A stretch of DNA of 64,000 nt from an uncultured Lactobacillus sp. (lineage in GTDB: Bacteria > Bacillota > Bacilli > Lactobacillales > Lactobacillaceae). The stretch is taken from positions 1 through 64,000 of the forward strand of contig CANOGU010000012.1 of NCBI GenBank assembly GCA_947565635.1. Reading direction: 5' to 3'. The notes under the pieces were generated by a model. The model was not told where the DNA came from, did not search any database, and was given only the letters and a program-made list of their open reading frames with translations. Numbering within the stretch: position 1 is the first letter of the stretch; every line of letters begins with the position of its first letter. Shown here piece after piece: positions 47,044-55,611 of this stretch. The position numbers were made by a program, and so were the translations under genes.

Positions 47044-47204
47044 TTACTGATGCAATATATGAATTAAAAAAGCTATTTTGTCATCATGAATATGTTTATC
47101 GAACAACTCCATATTTTTTACCTTATATGGATTGGTATGAATGTAGAAAATGTGGTCGAAGAGTTTATAATCCACCTAAAGAATTGGTGGTGCATGATGA
47201 CTGA
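47040..47204 (+). CDS. Small zinc-ribbon-like protein, 54 residues
   Basis: Starts at ATG 47040 (ATGA overlap). It has LFCHHEYVYR and, 20 residues later, YECRKCGRRVY, so CxH plus CxxC give a four-ligand zinc ribbon. A common small phage protein class of unknown role. Its end overlaps the VRR-NUC start by 11 bases. Confidence 0.6.
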   Translation: MITDAIYELKKLFCHHEYVYRTTPYFLPYMDWYECRKCGRRVYNPPKELVVHDD

Positions 47205-47532
47205 ACATGAAATTCAAAAATTAATTCAGGTAGCATTATCACAGCATAAATGTAGTGTATTTCGTACAAACGTGGGAAAAGTTCAAACGATTGATAAAAG
47301 GTGGTTTGATACGGGACTACCTCAAGGATTTCCTGATTTAATGGGGTATCGTTGGGTAGATAACCAGATTTTTATGATTGAGGTTAAATCTAAAACGGGA
47401 AAACCTCGTAAGGATCAGTTACGATTTCATGATTTTTTACAATCTCATAATGTAATTCATGGAATTGCTAGGTCAGTGAAAGATGCTTTGATGATTGTTG
47501 ATGGTGGTTTAGTCGGATACGGCTATGATTAG
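47194..47532 (+). CDS. VRR-NUC domain nuclease
   Basis: 112-residue PD-(D/E)XK nuclease: KCSVFRTNVGKVQ, GLPQGFPDLMGYR (Asp at about 50) and FMIEVKSKTGKPRKDQLRF (Glu and Lys at about 65-67), the complete VRR-NUC core. Stand-alone VRR-NUC proteins of phages resolve Holliday-junction-like or cut branched DNA. Start at ATG 47194 (or 47197), inside the end of the previous gene; the longer open frame to 47086 overlaps that gene out of frame and is not used. Confidence 0.88.
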   Translation: MMTEHEIQKLIQVALSQHKCSVFRTNVGKVQTIDKRWFDTGLPQGFPDLMGYRWVDNQIFMIEVKSKTGKPRKDQLRFHDFLQSHNVIHGIARSVKDALMIVDGGLVGYGYD

Positions 47533-47552
47533 TAATGATTGAGGGAGAACAA

Positions 47553-47996
47553 ATGAGTTTTTGGGATTTACCAGATAAAGATGAAACAGCAGCTAATGTT
47601 GATGCCTTTTTAAAGGGCCAGATTTATCGATTAGCTAGACAAGCTGGTTGTAAATTGACTGATATTGCAAGTCCTGATTTCTCTAATCCTTCAGTTACAA
47701 GAAGTAGAAGTAATAATGTAGAAGCTAAGATGTATAAAGGCTTGCAAGCGATCGAAGCTTTACAGGCAATTAGGTATACGATGGATAAGACATATGGTTT
47801 ATCTCCTCAAATTTTAATTAAGTATTATATTCAACATAAGCCAGTTCATGTGATTAATCGTGAATTATTAATTGATCATGATTCATTCAGAACACTTAAG
47901 ACTAAGGCTTTGTGTGAGTTCGCTGATTGTTGGAATAACACCCAAGAAGTATTTGATTGGGATGATGAGGATAAACTTGATTTACAAGTCTACTGA
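47553..47996 (+). CDS. ArpU-like late transcription regulator
   Basis: 147 residues from ATG 47553, which follows GAGGGAGAAC; an upstream in-frame ATG at 47535 has no site. Similar by pattern to ArpU/RinA-type activators encoded just before the packaging genes of Firmicutes phages: helical N-terminus, then QAIRYTMDKTYGLSPQILI and KYYIQHKPVHVINRELLIDH with a sigma-4-like helix-turn-helix at the end. It would switch on late genes starting downstream. Confidence 0.82.
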   Translation: MSFWDLPDKDETAANVDAFLKGQIYRLARQAGCKLTDIASPDFSNPSVTRSRSNNVEAKMYKGLQAIEALQAIRYTMDKTYGLSPQILIKYYIQHKPVHVINRELLIDHDSFRTLKTKALCEFADCWNNTQEVFDWDDEDKLDLQVY

Positions 47997-48252
47997 ACAA
48001 TGACTGAAATTTTACTGAAATTGTTCTGATCTCATCATGATTGCAATCGTGCATAATATGTATTGTGAGTTAATGAAAATTAATTCACAGCATTAATAGA
48101 ATTCCTCTCTATATTTATGTATTTAACATTTATGGCTATTGCTCCGTGTTAGCTGTGCATACACACATTGATTAAATGTCCTTTAAGAGCATAATGATGA
48201 TTAGCTTTAGTTTTGCAATGCTTAGTTTTAAGTCGCTAAAGCTAATCTATAT

Positions 48253-48334
48253 GGCAAAGTGGTCCAGTAGCAACGACAGCGGACTGTAAATCCGTCACCG
48301 AAAGGTTTCATAGGTGCAAGTCCTATCTTTGCCA
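48253..48334 (+). tRNA. tRNA-Tyr (anticodon GTA), phage-encoded, odd elbow
   Basis: Class II tRNA of 82 bases: acceptor GGCAAAG/CTTTGCC, D-arm with 3-pair stem GTC/GAC, anticodon arm GCGGA-CTGTAAA-TCCGT (anticodon GTA), variable arm ACC-GAAA-GGT, T-arm ATAGG-TGCAAGT-CCTAT, discriminator A. No CCA is encoded. The T-loop has G at position 55 and the D-loop has A where the invariant G18 should be, so the normal 18-55 contact is altered on both sides. It lies between the late regulator and the packaging genes; the 256 bases before it hold no gene and probably the late promoter. Confidence 0.88.
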
Positions 48335-48370
48335 TAGTCCTGATTTGGACTAACAATTTATATTCATCTC

Positions 48371-48402
48371 AAAAGTCTGGCATTATATGTCAGGCTTTTT
48401 TA
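48371..48402 (+). terminator. Intrinsic terminator after tRNA-Tyr
   Basis: AAAAGTCTGGCA and TGTCAGGCTTTTTT pair (with two G-T pairs) around a 5-base loop, followed by T-rich sequence. It ends the transcript that includes the tRNA. Confidence 0.75.
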
Positions 48403-48424
48403 TAATTTTTTTTGAGGTGAATAT

Positions 48425-48985
48425 ATTGAAAAAATACCAGATTTATTAGATAAATTTAGTAGATGGGTAGATATACATTTAAAATTATTAATTATATTTA
48501 TTTTGATATTTATGTTATTAGGATTTGGTGAATATTTTTTAATAACTAATAGTCCTTTATTGTTATTGCTGCAACCTTTTACAAACTATTCAATAATCCT
48601 TTTTTTTGTAGTGCTATTACTGATTTATTTAGTTGCAATAGCGCAGAACGTTAGATTCTTTTTATTAGGTTTTTTAATTGTGCTATTGTCATTTTTAGGG
48701 CCATTAGCACTTGTTATTATTGATATAAAAATTTTAATAATTTTATTTTGTATAGGAAATGCACTTATAAGTTATAGAGTAGCTGAAAGATGTAATACGA
48801 TTAGTTTTAAAAAGTTCAGAGAGGTTTTTTATCCAGTAAAAAAAGTAACAAGTAAAAAGTATAGATATGCTGGAAAAGAGATAACAGAAACAACCGAAGA
48901 GAAAAATTATTCCTTTATCTATATATTCTTGTTAATATTGCCAAGTATTATTCAATTTGTAATGAATTGGTTAGGTAAAAAATAA
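48425..48985 (+). CDS. Membrane protein, unusual or damaged start
   Basis: Unknown function. The frame is open from TGA 48413. After a good GAGGTGA (48414-48420) the expected start position holds ATT GAA AAA ATA CCA, giving 186 residues if ATT is used: an amphipathic helix IPDLLDKFSRWVDIHLKL, four to five membrane segments and a charged loop near 140-160 (KKVTSKKYRYAGKEI). Otherwise translation must start at TTG 48503, inside the first membrane segment and with no site. A lost G (TTG-GAA) would explain it. It sits between tRNA and terminase, a usual place for a moron. Confidence 0.6.
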   Translation: MEKIPDLLDKFSRWVDIHLKLLIIFILIFMLLGFGEYFLITNSPLLLLLQPFTNYSIILFFVVLLLIYLVAIAQNVRFFLLGFLIVLLSFLGPLALVIIDIKILIILFCIGNALISYRVAERCNTISFKKFREVFYPVKKVTSKKYRYAGKEITETTEEKNYSFIYIFLLILPSIIQFVMNWLGKK

Positions 48986-48990
48986 AGAAG

Positions 48991-49422
48991 GTGAGTAGCA
49001 TTACCAAATTAACACAAAAACAACGTAGATTTATTGATGAGTACATTATCTCTGGTAATGCTACTCAAGCTGCTATTAAAGCAGGATATTCTAAAAAAAC
49101 TGCCGCAGTAACTGCAACTGAAAACCTAAGAAAACCTAATATTAAAGCCGAGATTGAAAAACGCAATGCTGAAATTCAATCTGAAAAAACAGCAGATATG
49201 ACCGAAGTCATGGAATATCTTACTTCGGTAATGCGTGGCGAACAAACTGAATCAGTCGCAACTTCTAAAGGCGTGTTTCCTGGTGTTGAAGTTTCAGCAA
49301 AAGATAGAATTAAAGCAGCTGAATTGATTGGTAAGCGTAATGGTGCTTGGACCGATAAGAAAGAAATAAATGGCGATTTAAGCATTGAAATAGGAATGGG
49401 GGATTATGATGCCGACAATTAA
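48991..49422 (+). CDS. terS: Terminase small subunit
   Basis: DNA-recognition subunit of the packaging motor, 143 residues, start GTG 48991 after AAGAAGG. The N-terminal helix-turn-helix of the Terminase_2 family is clear: LTQKQRRFIDEYIISGNATQ and AAIKAGYSKKTA. The C-terminal part binds the large subunit. Overlaps terL by about 14 bases. Confidence 0.94.
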   Translation: MSSITKLTQKQRRFIDEYIISGNATQAAIKAGYSKKTAAVTATENLRKPNIKAEIEKRNAEIQSEKTADMTEVMEYLTSVMRGEQTESVATSKGVFPGVEVSAKDRIKAAELIGKRNGAWTDKKEINGDLSIEIGMGDYDADN

Positions 49423-50677
49423 TTTAAACTTCCCTAAGCCCTATAATATTTTTAATAAGCAGATCTTTGATAACCTTTTTGACTATTCTCATTTTACAGA
49501 AGTCTGGTATGGGGAAGCATCCAGTGGCAAATCACATGGAGTAGTTCAAAAAGTAGTCCTTAAAGCTCTTAAAAATTGGTCAACACCTAGAAAAGTTTTA
49601 TGGATGAGAAAAGTTGATAGAAACATTCAAGAATCTATTTTTACTGATGTGATTGATTGTTTATCCAATTGGCAGATATTGCCATTATGTAGAATTAATA
49701 AATCAAACCGTACTATTCATTTACCGAATGGTGCGGTTTTTCTTTTCAAGGGATTAGACGACCCAGAAAAGATTAAATCCATTAAGGGGCTTTCTGATGT
49801 GGTTATGGAAGAAGCGAGTGAATTTAATCATAATGACTACACCCAATTAACGTTGCGCTTACGTGAGCCTAAGCATAAGCAACGACAAATATTTTGTATG
49901 TTTAATCCAGTTAGCAAGCTTAATTGGACTTATACAACCTGGTTTGATCCAGCAGCTGATTATGACCGGTCAAGGGTAGCAATTCATCAATCAACTTACA
50001 AAGACAATAGATTTTTAGATGAAGACAATATCAGAACAATTGAAGAGTTGAAAAACACTAATCCAGCTTATTACAAGATTTATACATTAGGTGAGTTTGC
50101 AACATTAGATAAGCTTGTTTTTCCTTACTTTAAAACTAAACGGTTAAATCCTCGTGATTCTAAATTATTAGCGTTAAATGATTATTTTGGGCTTGATTAT
50201 GGATTTATTAATGATCCAAGTGCTTTTATGCATATCAAGCTAGATATGAAAAATAAAACACTTTACGTAATGGACGAATTCGTTAAAAAAGGATTGCTTA
50301 ATAATCAGCTAGCGCAAGTAATTAAGGATATGGGTTATTCAAAAGAAGTAATTACAGCAGATAGTGCTGAAAAGAAATCAATTGCTGAAATGAAAAGAGA
50401 CGGTATTTATCGCATTAGACCAGCGCTCAAAGGACCTGATTCAATAATTCAAGGTATTCAGTTTCTACAACAATTTAAATGGGTGGTTGATGATCGGTGT
50501 GTTAAGACTATTGAAGAATTGCAAAATTATACATATGTGAAAGATAGGAAGACTGATGAATACACTAATAAGCCGATTGATGCATATAACCACTGTATTG
50601 ATGCTATTCGTTATGCAATAGAAGAAGAGAATGGTCATGGAAGTACGAAAGCTAGAATTATTAAATCATTTATTTAA
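49409..50677 (+). CDS. terL: Terminase large subunit
   Basis: ATPase-nuclease that cuts and packages DNA; 422 residues of the PBSX/Terminase_3 class. ATPase: Walker A YGEASSGKSHGV (about 31-42), Walker B DVVMEEASEF (about 129). RNase H-like nuclease: FGLDYGFINDPSAF with Asp at about 256, TADSAEKKSI at about 314, and a third acid in PIDAYNHCIDAIRY at about 392. Of two adjacent ATG (49406, 49409) the second has better spacing to GGGGG. Confidence 0.96.
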   Translation: MPTINLNFPKPYNIFNKQIFDNLFDYSHFTEVWYGEASSGKSHGVVQKVVLKALKNWSTPRKVLWMRKVDRNIQESIFTDVIDCLSNWQILPLCRINKSNRTIHLPNGAVFLFKGLDDPEKIKSIKGLSDVVMEEASEFNHNDYTQLTLRLREPKHKQRQIFCMFNPVSKLNWTYTTWFDPAADYDRSRVAIHQSTYKDNRFLDEDNIRTIEELKNTNPAYYKIYTLGEFATLDKLVFPYFKTKRLNPRDSKLLALNDYFGLDYGFINDPSAFMHIKLDMKNKTLYVMDEFVKKGLLNNQLAQVIKDMGYSKEVITADSAEKKSIAEMKRDGIYRIRPALKGPDSIIQGIQFLQQFKWVVDDRCVKTIEELQNYTYVKDRKTDEYTNKPIDAYNHCIDAIRYAIEEENGHGSTKARIIKSFI

Positions 50678-50689
50678 GGTGGTGAGATT

Positions 50690-52117
50690 TTGAAGACAAT
50701 TGATTTTGGCAATGATAGAGTGACTCATAATAATCGTTTTATTTATCCTGTAGGACAAAGAATGTCAATAAATGAAATTTTTGGTTTCATCTCTTACAAT
50801 GAAAATACATTAAAACCTCAATATCGTAAAAATATGGAGTACTATTTGGGTAAACATAGTATTCTTGATGATCCAAATAATAAGACAGATAATATTAATA
50901 ATAAATTAATCGATAATAAAATTAAGCCGTTGGAAGATTCATACAACGGCTTTTTTGCTGGCATCCCTCCAGTAATTTCTACTGAAGATAAAAATATTAA
51001 TAAAATTTTACAAGATTGGAATAATGAAAATTCTTTCCAAGATGAGCTTAACGAAATAAGTAAGCAAGCAGATATTTTTGGACGGTCTGTCGTGTTTATT
51101 TATCAAGGCGAAGATAAACTACCACACCTTACTCATTCAAGTCCAGAACGGGCATTTATTATATATGATGATACGGTTGCCCATAATCCATTAGCTTTTG
51201 TTCGATATGAATTAGATGACACAAAGAATTGGACCGATGCAAAAGGCCAAGTGCAATATGCTGATAAGTTTTATATTTTTGAAGGTATGAATCTTGCCGA
51301 AGATCATATAACTAATTCAGAAGGGGTTAATCCATATGGTTTAGTTCCTGCTGTTGAATTTTATGAGAATGAAGAACGGCAATCAGTTTTTGAACAAATC
51401 ATTACACTTCAGGATGAATTGGATCATGTAATGAGTCAGAAAGCCAACCAGATTGCTTATTTTGATAATGCGTATATGTTTATGTTCAATATAACCCTCG
51501 ATGAAGATGATGATGGTAATCCTAAGTTTGATTTTAAGAACAATCGGTTAATTTATGCGCCAACTGTAGATCCAAATAGTGATCCAAAAGTTGGCTTTAT
51601 TCAAAAGCCCGATGCTGACGGAATGCAAGAAAACATGATTGATCATTTGCAAAAGTCAATCTATGAGAATACCGAGATTGCTAATTTACGTGATGAAAAC
51701 TTTGCTAATAATGCCAGTGGTGTAGCAATGCAGTATAAATTGCTTTCAATGCAGAATAAAGCAGATAGTAAAGAGCGTAAATTTACTAAAGCATTGAAGC
51801 AAATGTATAAAATTGTTTTTCAAACTTTGTTTGATAATGATAGTCAAAGAGAGCAATGGTCTACTTTGAAGTTTCATTTTACTCGTAATTTACCAGATGA
51901 TATTTCATCAATGATTTCTGCTGCTAAAAATGCTGAAGGAATGGTATCCCAACAAACTCAACTATCTTTATTACCATTTGTTAAAGATCCGCAAGCTGAA
52001 ATTGAGCAAATCAACAAAGAAAAACAAGAAAATATCAAGAATGCACAACAAGCAGCTGGATCATTGCCTGATTATTTGAATTCTGGTGAAGATGATGCCA
52101 AGTCTGAAACAGAATAA
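50690..52117 (+). CDS. Portal protein (SPP1 gp6-like)
   Basis: Dodecameric portal through which DNA enters the head, 475 residues. Start is TTG 50690 after GGTGGTGAG. Portal_6/SPP1-type features: YNENTLKPQYRKNMEYYLGK at the start, NNKLIDNKIKPLEDSYNGFF, a clip/stem region rich in Asp, and NFANNASGVAMQYKLLSMQN (about 340-360), followed by a C-terminal helical crown with Gln and Glu repeats. Overlaps the MuF gene by about 23 bases. Confidence 0.94.
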   Translation: MKTIDFGNDRVTHNNRFIYPVGQRMSINEIFGFISYNENTLKPQYRKNMEYYLGKHSILDDPNNKTDNINNKLIDNKIKPLEDSYNGFFAGIPPVISTEDKNINKILQDWNNENSFQDELNEISKQADIFGRSVVFIYQGEDKLPHLTHSSPERAFIIYDDTVAHNPLAFVRYELDDTKNWTDAKGQVQYADKFYIFEGMNLAEDHITNSEGVNPYGLVPAVEFYENEERQSVFEQIITLQDELDHVMSQKANQIAYFDNAYMFMFNITLDEDDDGNPKFDFKNNRLIYAPTVDPNSDPKVGFIQKPDADGMQENMIDHLQKSIYENTEIANLRDENFANNASGVAMQYKLLSMQNKADSKERKFTKALKQMYKIVFQTLFDNDSQREQWSTLKFHFTRNLPDDISSMISAAKNAEGMVSQQTQLSLLPFVKDPQAEIEQINKEKQENIKNAQQAAGSLPDYLNSGEDDAKSETE

Positions 52118-53798
52118 GGCCTATTGGGATGCAAGAATTAAAGCTGAGAAAGCATGGCAAGAACTGGCTAAAAAGGACATGGAAAAATACAACCAACATA
52201 TAGTTGGTATGTATAATCAGACAATTTCTGATATAAATCAGCAGATAAAGGCAGATTTAGCTTTATCAGAGGGTAAACTTGTTAAAGCTGATGCAATGAA
52301 AGAGTATGAATCATTAGCTAAACGAGCTGTTGATAAAGCTAAGGAATTAAGAGCTAAAGGTAAGCATGTAACCCGTAAGGATTTTAGCGAAGACGTTAAT
52401 AATCGTTTAAAAGTTTATAATGCGACAATGCGAATTAACCGTAATGAGATTTTAAAAAGTAAAATCGGCGCTAGATTGGTTGAGTTAGGTGTGGAACAAG
52501 AACAGAGTTTAACTAACAAACTCTGGAATGATTATGTTAGGGAAAAAGAACGTCAAGCTGGTATTCTTGGAATTACTGCTAAATCAAACTTATGGACTTC
52601 AAAAGAAGTTCAAGAACAAATAGCCGGTCAAATAGCTGGTGCTAATTTTTCAAAAAGAATATGGGCTGATATAGATGGGTTGAAAGGCCAATTAGATGGA
52701 CTTATATCTAGTGCAGTTATTCGGGGTGAGTCTCCGATTAAGACGGCTAAATGGCTAACTGGAATGGTGTCAGCAAGCATTACTAATCAAGAGTATGCAG
52801 CTGAACGACTGGCGAGAACTGAAACTGCAAGGATTTATTTCACTGCTGAACAAAACTCACTTATGAAATACGGCTACAAATTCGTTAAATGGATTGCAGA
52901 AGGTAATGCTTGTAAAGCATGCCGTGAGATTGCAACTAAAAGCACAGAATACGGTGATGATGGAGTATATCCGATTAGAGAAGTACCTAATATCCCAGTG
53001 CATCCCAATTGTATGTGTTCTATTTCTGCTTACTGGGTAGATGATAATAAATTAAAAGAAGAAGATACTTCAATTGATAATATATCTATATCAAACACTA
53101 AAGAATTCACACAAGCAGTAAGTAAATTAGGAATAACGGAAGTAGAGTCACTTAATAAAATTGATCCTAAAATGTTAGAAAGGATCTATGAAACTATTAA
53201 TAATGAATTTCAAAAACATCCACAACTCAAAGGCTATTTGACTGTTATAAAAGGTGGAAATAGACCTAAAAGTGCTGATGTTGCGTATGTTGCAAGCTAT
53301 GTTAAATATGATAGTGGTAATAATGAAAATGCTAAATATAGATATTATGCAGAGTTAAATTTAAATAAAGCTAAATTGAGTAATATAAACGAGATTAATC
53401 AATTAGTGAAGGAAACTGTTCAGGAGCATTGGTGGTCAAAAAAAATCGATTATACTGGATTAATAAAACATGAAATGGCTCACGCATTAAATTCACGTGC
53501 TAATTATGCAGAAATTTTTGGTAATGATCCAATAAGATTATTGAACTATAATGAAGCTAAAAAACTAATAAAAGCAAGAAAAGATAATTATTTTGCTAAT
53601 GATATTTTATTAGATACTTTTGAAAAGCTAAAGGTTAAGCCTACTAAAGTTAATGTTCAAAAGTATATAAGCAAATATGCAGGAAAAAATATTGAAGAAG
53701 CATTTGCAGAAGCATATTCGGATGAGTCAAAAGCTGAATTTAGTAGAACTTTTGATAAATTACTGAATGAACGTTTAAAGAAGGTGTTTAGACAATGA
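52095..53798 (+). CDS. MuF head protein fused to zincin-like domain
   Basis: 567 residues from ATG 52095. Residues about 1-315 are the SPP1 gp7/MuF minor head domain: helical start, TARIYFTAEQNSLMKYG, and the Cys motif ACKACREIA...HPNCMCSISAYW at about 271-308. A linker of about 40 residues leads to a C-terminal domain (about 350-567) unlike ordinary MuF proteins, containing YTGLIKHEMAHALNSRA (HExxH, His459, Glu460, His463) and EEAFAEAYSDE near 534-544 as a possible third zinc ligand. C-terminal toxin domains on MuF proteins are known in Firmicutes prophages; a metallopeptidase effector injected with the DNA is the inference. The gene ends overlapping a 58-codon gene. Confidence 0.9.
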   Translation: MPSLKQNKAYWDARIKAEKAWQELAKKDMEKYNQHIVGMYNQTISDINQQIKADLALSEGKLVKADAMKEYESLAKRAVDKAKELRAKGKHVTRKDFSEDVNNRLKVYNATMRINRNEILKSKIGARLVELGVEQEQSLTNKLWNDYVREKERQAGILGITAKSNLWTSKEVQEQIAGQIAGANFSKRIWADIDGLKGQLDGLISSAVIRGESPIKTAKWLTGMVSASITNQEYAAERLARTETARIYFTAEQNSLMKYGYKFVKWIAEGNACKACREIATKSTEYGDDGVYPIREVPNIPVHPNCMCSISAYWVDDNKLKEEDTSIDNISISNTKEFTQAVSKLGITEVESLNKIDPKMLERIYETINNEFQKHPQLKGYLTVIKGGNRPKSADVAYVASYVKYDSGNNENAKYRYYAELNLNKAKLSNINEINQLVKETVQEHWWSKKIDYTGLIKHEMAHALNSRANYAEIFGNDPIRLLNYNEAKKLIKARKDNYFANDILLDTFEKLKVKPTKVNVQKYISKYAGKNIEEAFAEAYSDESKAEFSRTFDKLLNERLKKVFRQ

Positions 53799-53971
53799 TT
53801 TTAGCATTACCAAAGGAATTAATTGGAAACTTAGATTTTTCATATGATTTGCCGGTCTTGAAAGACAGTGCAACTGATAAACAGAAAGTAATTTATGCTG
53901 ATTTTATTAAGCAATATATAACCGATCAACATAATGAAGATGATTTATTTATTAAACACGGTAAAAAATAA
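53795..53971 (+). CDS. Small protein after MuF, possible immunity
   Basis: 58 residues, overlapping the MuF-zincin stop by 4 bases (ATGA). Reads MILALPKELIGNLDFSYDLP and then KQKVIYADFIKQYITDQHNEDD; acidic-neutral, soluble, no known motif. Immediately followed by a terminator. Position and coupling suggest a partner of the C-terminal MuF domain, such as an immunity protein or regulator, but the sequence itself shows no such function. Confidence 0.65.
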   Translation: MILALPKELIGNLDFSYDLPVLKDSATDKQKVIYADFIKQYITDQHNEDDLFIKHGKK

Positions 53972-53974
53972 AGT

Positions 53975-54001
53975 AAACGACTATTTAATAGTCGTTTTTA
54001 T
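53975..54001 (+). terminator. Terminator inside head gene cluster
   Basis: AAACGACTAT and ATAGTCGTTT pair perfectly around a 3-base loop, followed by TTATTTT. A terminator between portal/MuF and scaffold is unusual in a late operon. The next 92 bases to the scaffold gene hold no gene, and no clear promoter was found there. Confidence 0.8.
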
Positions 54002-54093
54002 TTTGCCTTTTTCCTTGTGTGCAGGCTTAAAAGAACACCATGTGTTAGTTCCCCGAAACTTTAAAACGTGAGTTATAGAAAGGACATTTAATT

Positions 54094-54660
54094 ATGCCAA
54101 AAGATGATGTGAAAGAGACAGTTGCTACTACTGAACCTGATAAAGCTGCAGCATCGAGTTCAGAAAGTAAAGATAAGCTAGAAAAGATTGATGCTGATTC
54201 ACTTGTAAAGCCTTATATTGATCGAATTACTAAAGAGCAAGCTCAAAAGAATGACTATAAAACTAAATATGAAGATGCTATGAAAGAAATTGAACAATTA
54301 AAGTCTGATAAAGGTAAGTCAGCTAAGGAAATCACTGAAGAAGATGAACGTACTAAAGAAATTGAGTCATTAAAAAAACAGAATGCTGATTTAAATGCTC
54401 AAATTAAACGTTCAAATGATATTAAAGAAGTTAACGGAATATTTAAGAAAGCAGATTTAAATATCGATGAAGATGTTCTTAATATGGTCGTTAATGAAGA
54501 TGCTACTCTTACTGTTTCAAATGCAAAAGCAATTATTAATTTAGTTAATAAGGCACGTGAAGAAGGAAAAAATTCAATCCTTAAAGGAAAAACTCCTACA
54601 TCAAGCGGAAGTAAGATTAAAGCTCCACAAGATGATTTAAAGCGTGCTTTAGGTTTATAG
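54094..54660 (+). CDS. Capsid scaffold protein
   Basis: 188 residues, helical and highly charged, with a disordered acidic start (TTEPDKAAASSSESKDKLEK), a long coiled coil (about 45-110, KTKYEDAMKEIEQLKSDKGK) and the C-terminal KIKAPQDDLKRALGL that likely contacts capsid. Placed directly before the major capsid gene. Related in layout to DUF4355 scaffold proteins. Confidence 0.85.
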   Translation: MPKDDVKETVATTEPDKAAASSSESKDKLEKIDADSLVKPYIDRITKEQAQKNDYKTKYEDAMKEIEQLKSDKGKSAKEITEEDERTKEIESLKKQNADLNAQIKRSNDIKEVNGIFKKADLNIDEDVLNMVVNEDATLTVSNAKAIINLVNKAREEGKNSILKGKTPTSSGSKIKAPQDDLKRALGL

Positions 54661-54675
54661 AAAGGAATTTAGAAT

Positions 54676-55611
54676 ATGCCAACAAATGCAGAAACTAAAG
54701 GCTTCAACTATGTAACAAAAGATGGAGATTTATTAGATCAAAAGATTACTGCAGGTTTATTTACTGCAGCTTTAGGAACGCCAGAGGTTGATTTAGTCAA
54801 TGGAGGACGTTCTTTTACATTAAAGACTATTAGTACTAGTGGATTACAAGCTCATACCCGTGGAAAAGGCTTTAATTCAGGTACAATTTCAGATGAAAAG
54901 ACTATTTATACTATGGGACAAGACCGAGATGTTGAATTCTATCTTGATCGACAAGATGTAGATGAAACAGATAATGAATTAGCAATGGCTAATATTTCTA
55001 ATGTATTTATTACTGAACACGTTCAACCAGAATTAGATTCTTATCGTTTTTCAAAAATTGCTACTTCATTTGATAATCTTGATGGTAACGATACTGAAGG
55101 TGCTTTGTTAGCTAAGACTCATAAGACTGAGGAAACTTTAGACGCAACAAATGCTTACTCACAATTAAAAACAGGTATTGGAAAAGTACGTAAGTATGGT
55201 ACTCAAAACTTAGTGGGTTATGTGTCTAGTGAAGTGATGGATGCATTAGAGCGTTCAAAAGAATTTACTCGAAATATCACTAATCAGAATGTGGGAACTA
55301 CTGCACTTGAATCACGCATTACTTCTATTGATGGTGTGCAATTGATTGAAGTGTATGAATCTAACAGATTCATGACCAAGTACGATTTTACTGATGGTGC
55401 TAAGCCGACTGAAGATGCTAAGGCGATTAACTTCTTAGTTGTTGCAAAACCAGCAGTTATTTCAATTGTGAAAGAAAATGCAGTATTTTTATTTGCTCCA
55501 GGTCAACATACTGACGGTGATGGATATCTATATCAAAACCGTTTATACCATGATTTATTTATTAAAAAGCATAAACGTGATGGTATTTTTGCATCAGTAA
55601 AAAAAGCATAA
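54676..55611 (+). CDS. Major capsid protein
   Basis: 311 residues in the zero frame. HK97-fold type of the N4-gp56/phage capsid class common in lactobacillus phages: VDLVNGGRSFTLKTISTSGL, MGQDRDVEFYLDRQDVDETD (about 77-96), EHVQPELDSYRFSKIA and the end LYHDLFIKKHKRDG. A site at the 3' end (GTAAAAAAAG) should let some ribosomes shift -1 and add 23 residues. Confidence 0.93.
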   Translation: MPTNAETKGFNYVTKDGDLLDQKITAGLFTAALGTPEVDLVNGGRSFTLKTISTSGLQAHTRGKGFNSGTISDEKTIYTMGQDRDVEFYLDRQDVDETDNELAMANISNVFITEHVQPELDSYRFSKIATSFDNLDGNDTEGALLAKTHKTEETLDATNAYSQLKTGIGKVRKYGTQNLVGYVSSEVMDALERSKEFTRNITNQNVGTTALESRITSIDGVQLIEVYESNRFMTKYDFTDGAKPTEDAKAINFLVVAKPAVISIVKENAVFLFAPGQHTDGDGYLYQNRLYHDLFIKKHKRDGIFASVKKA

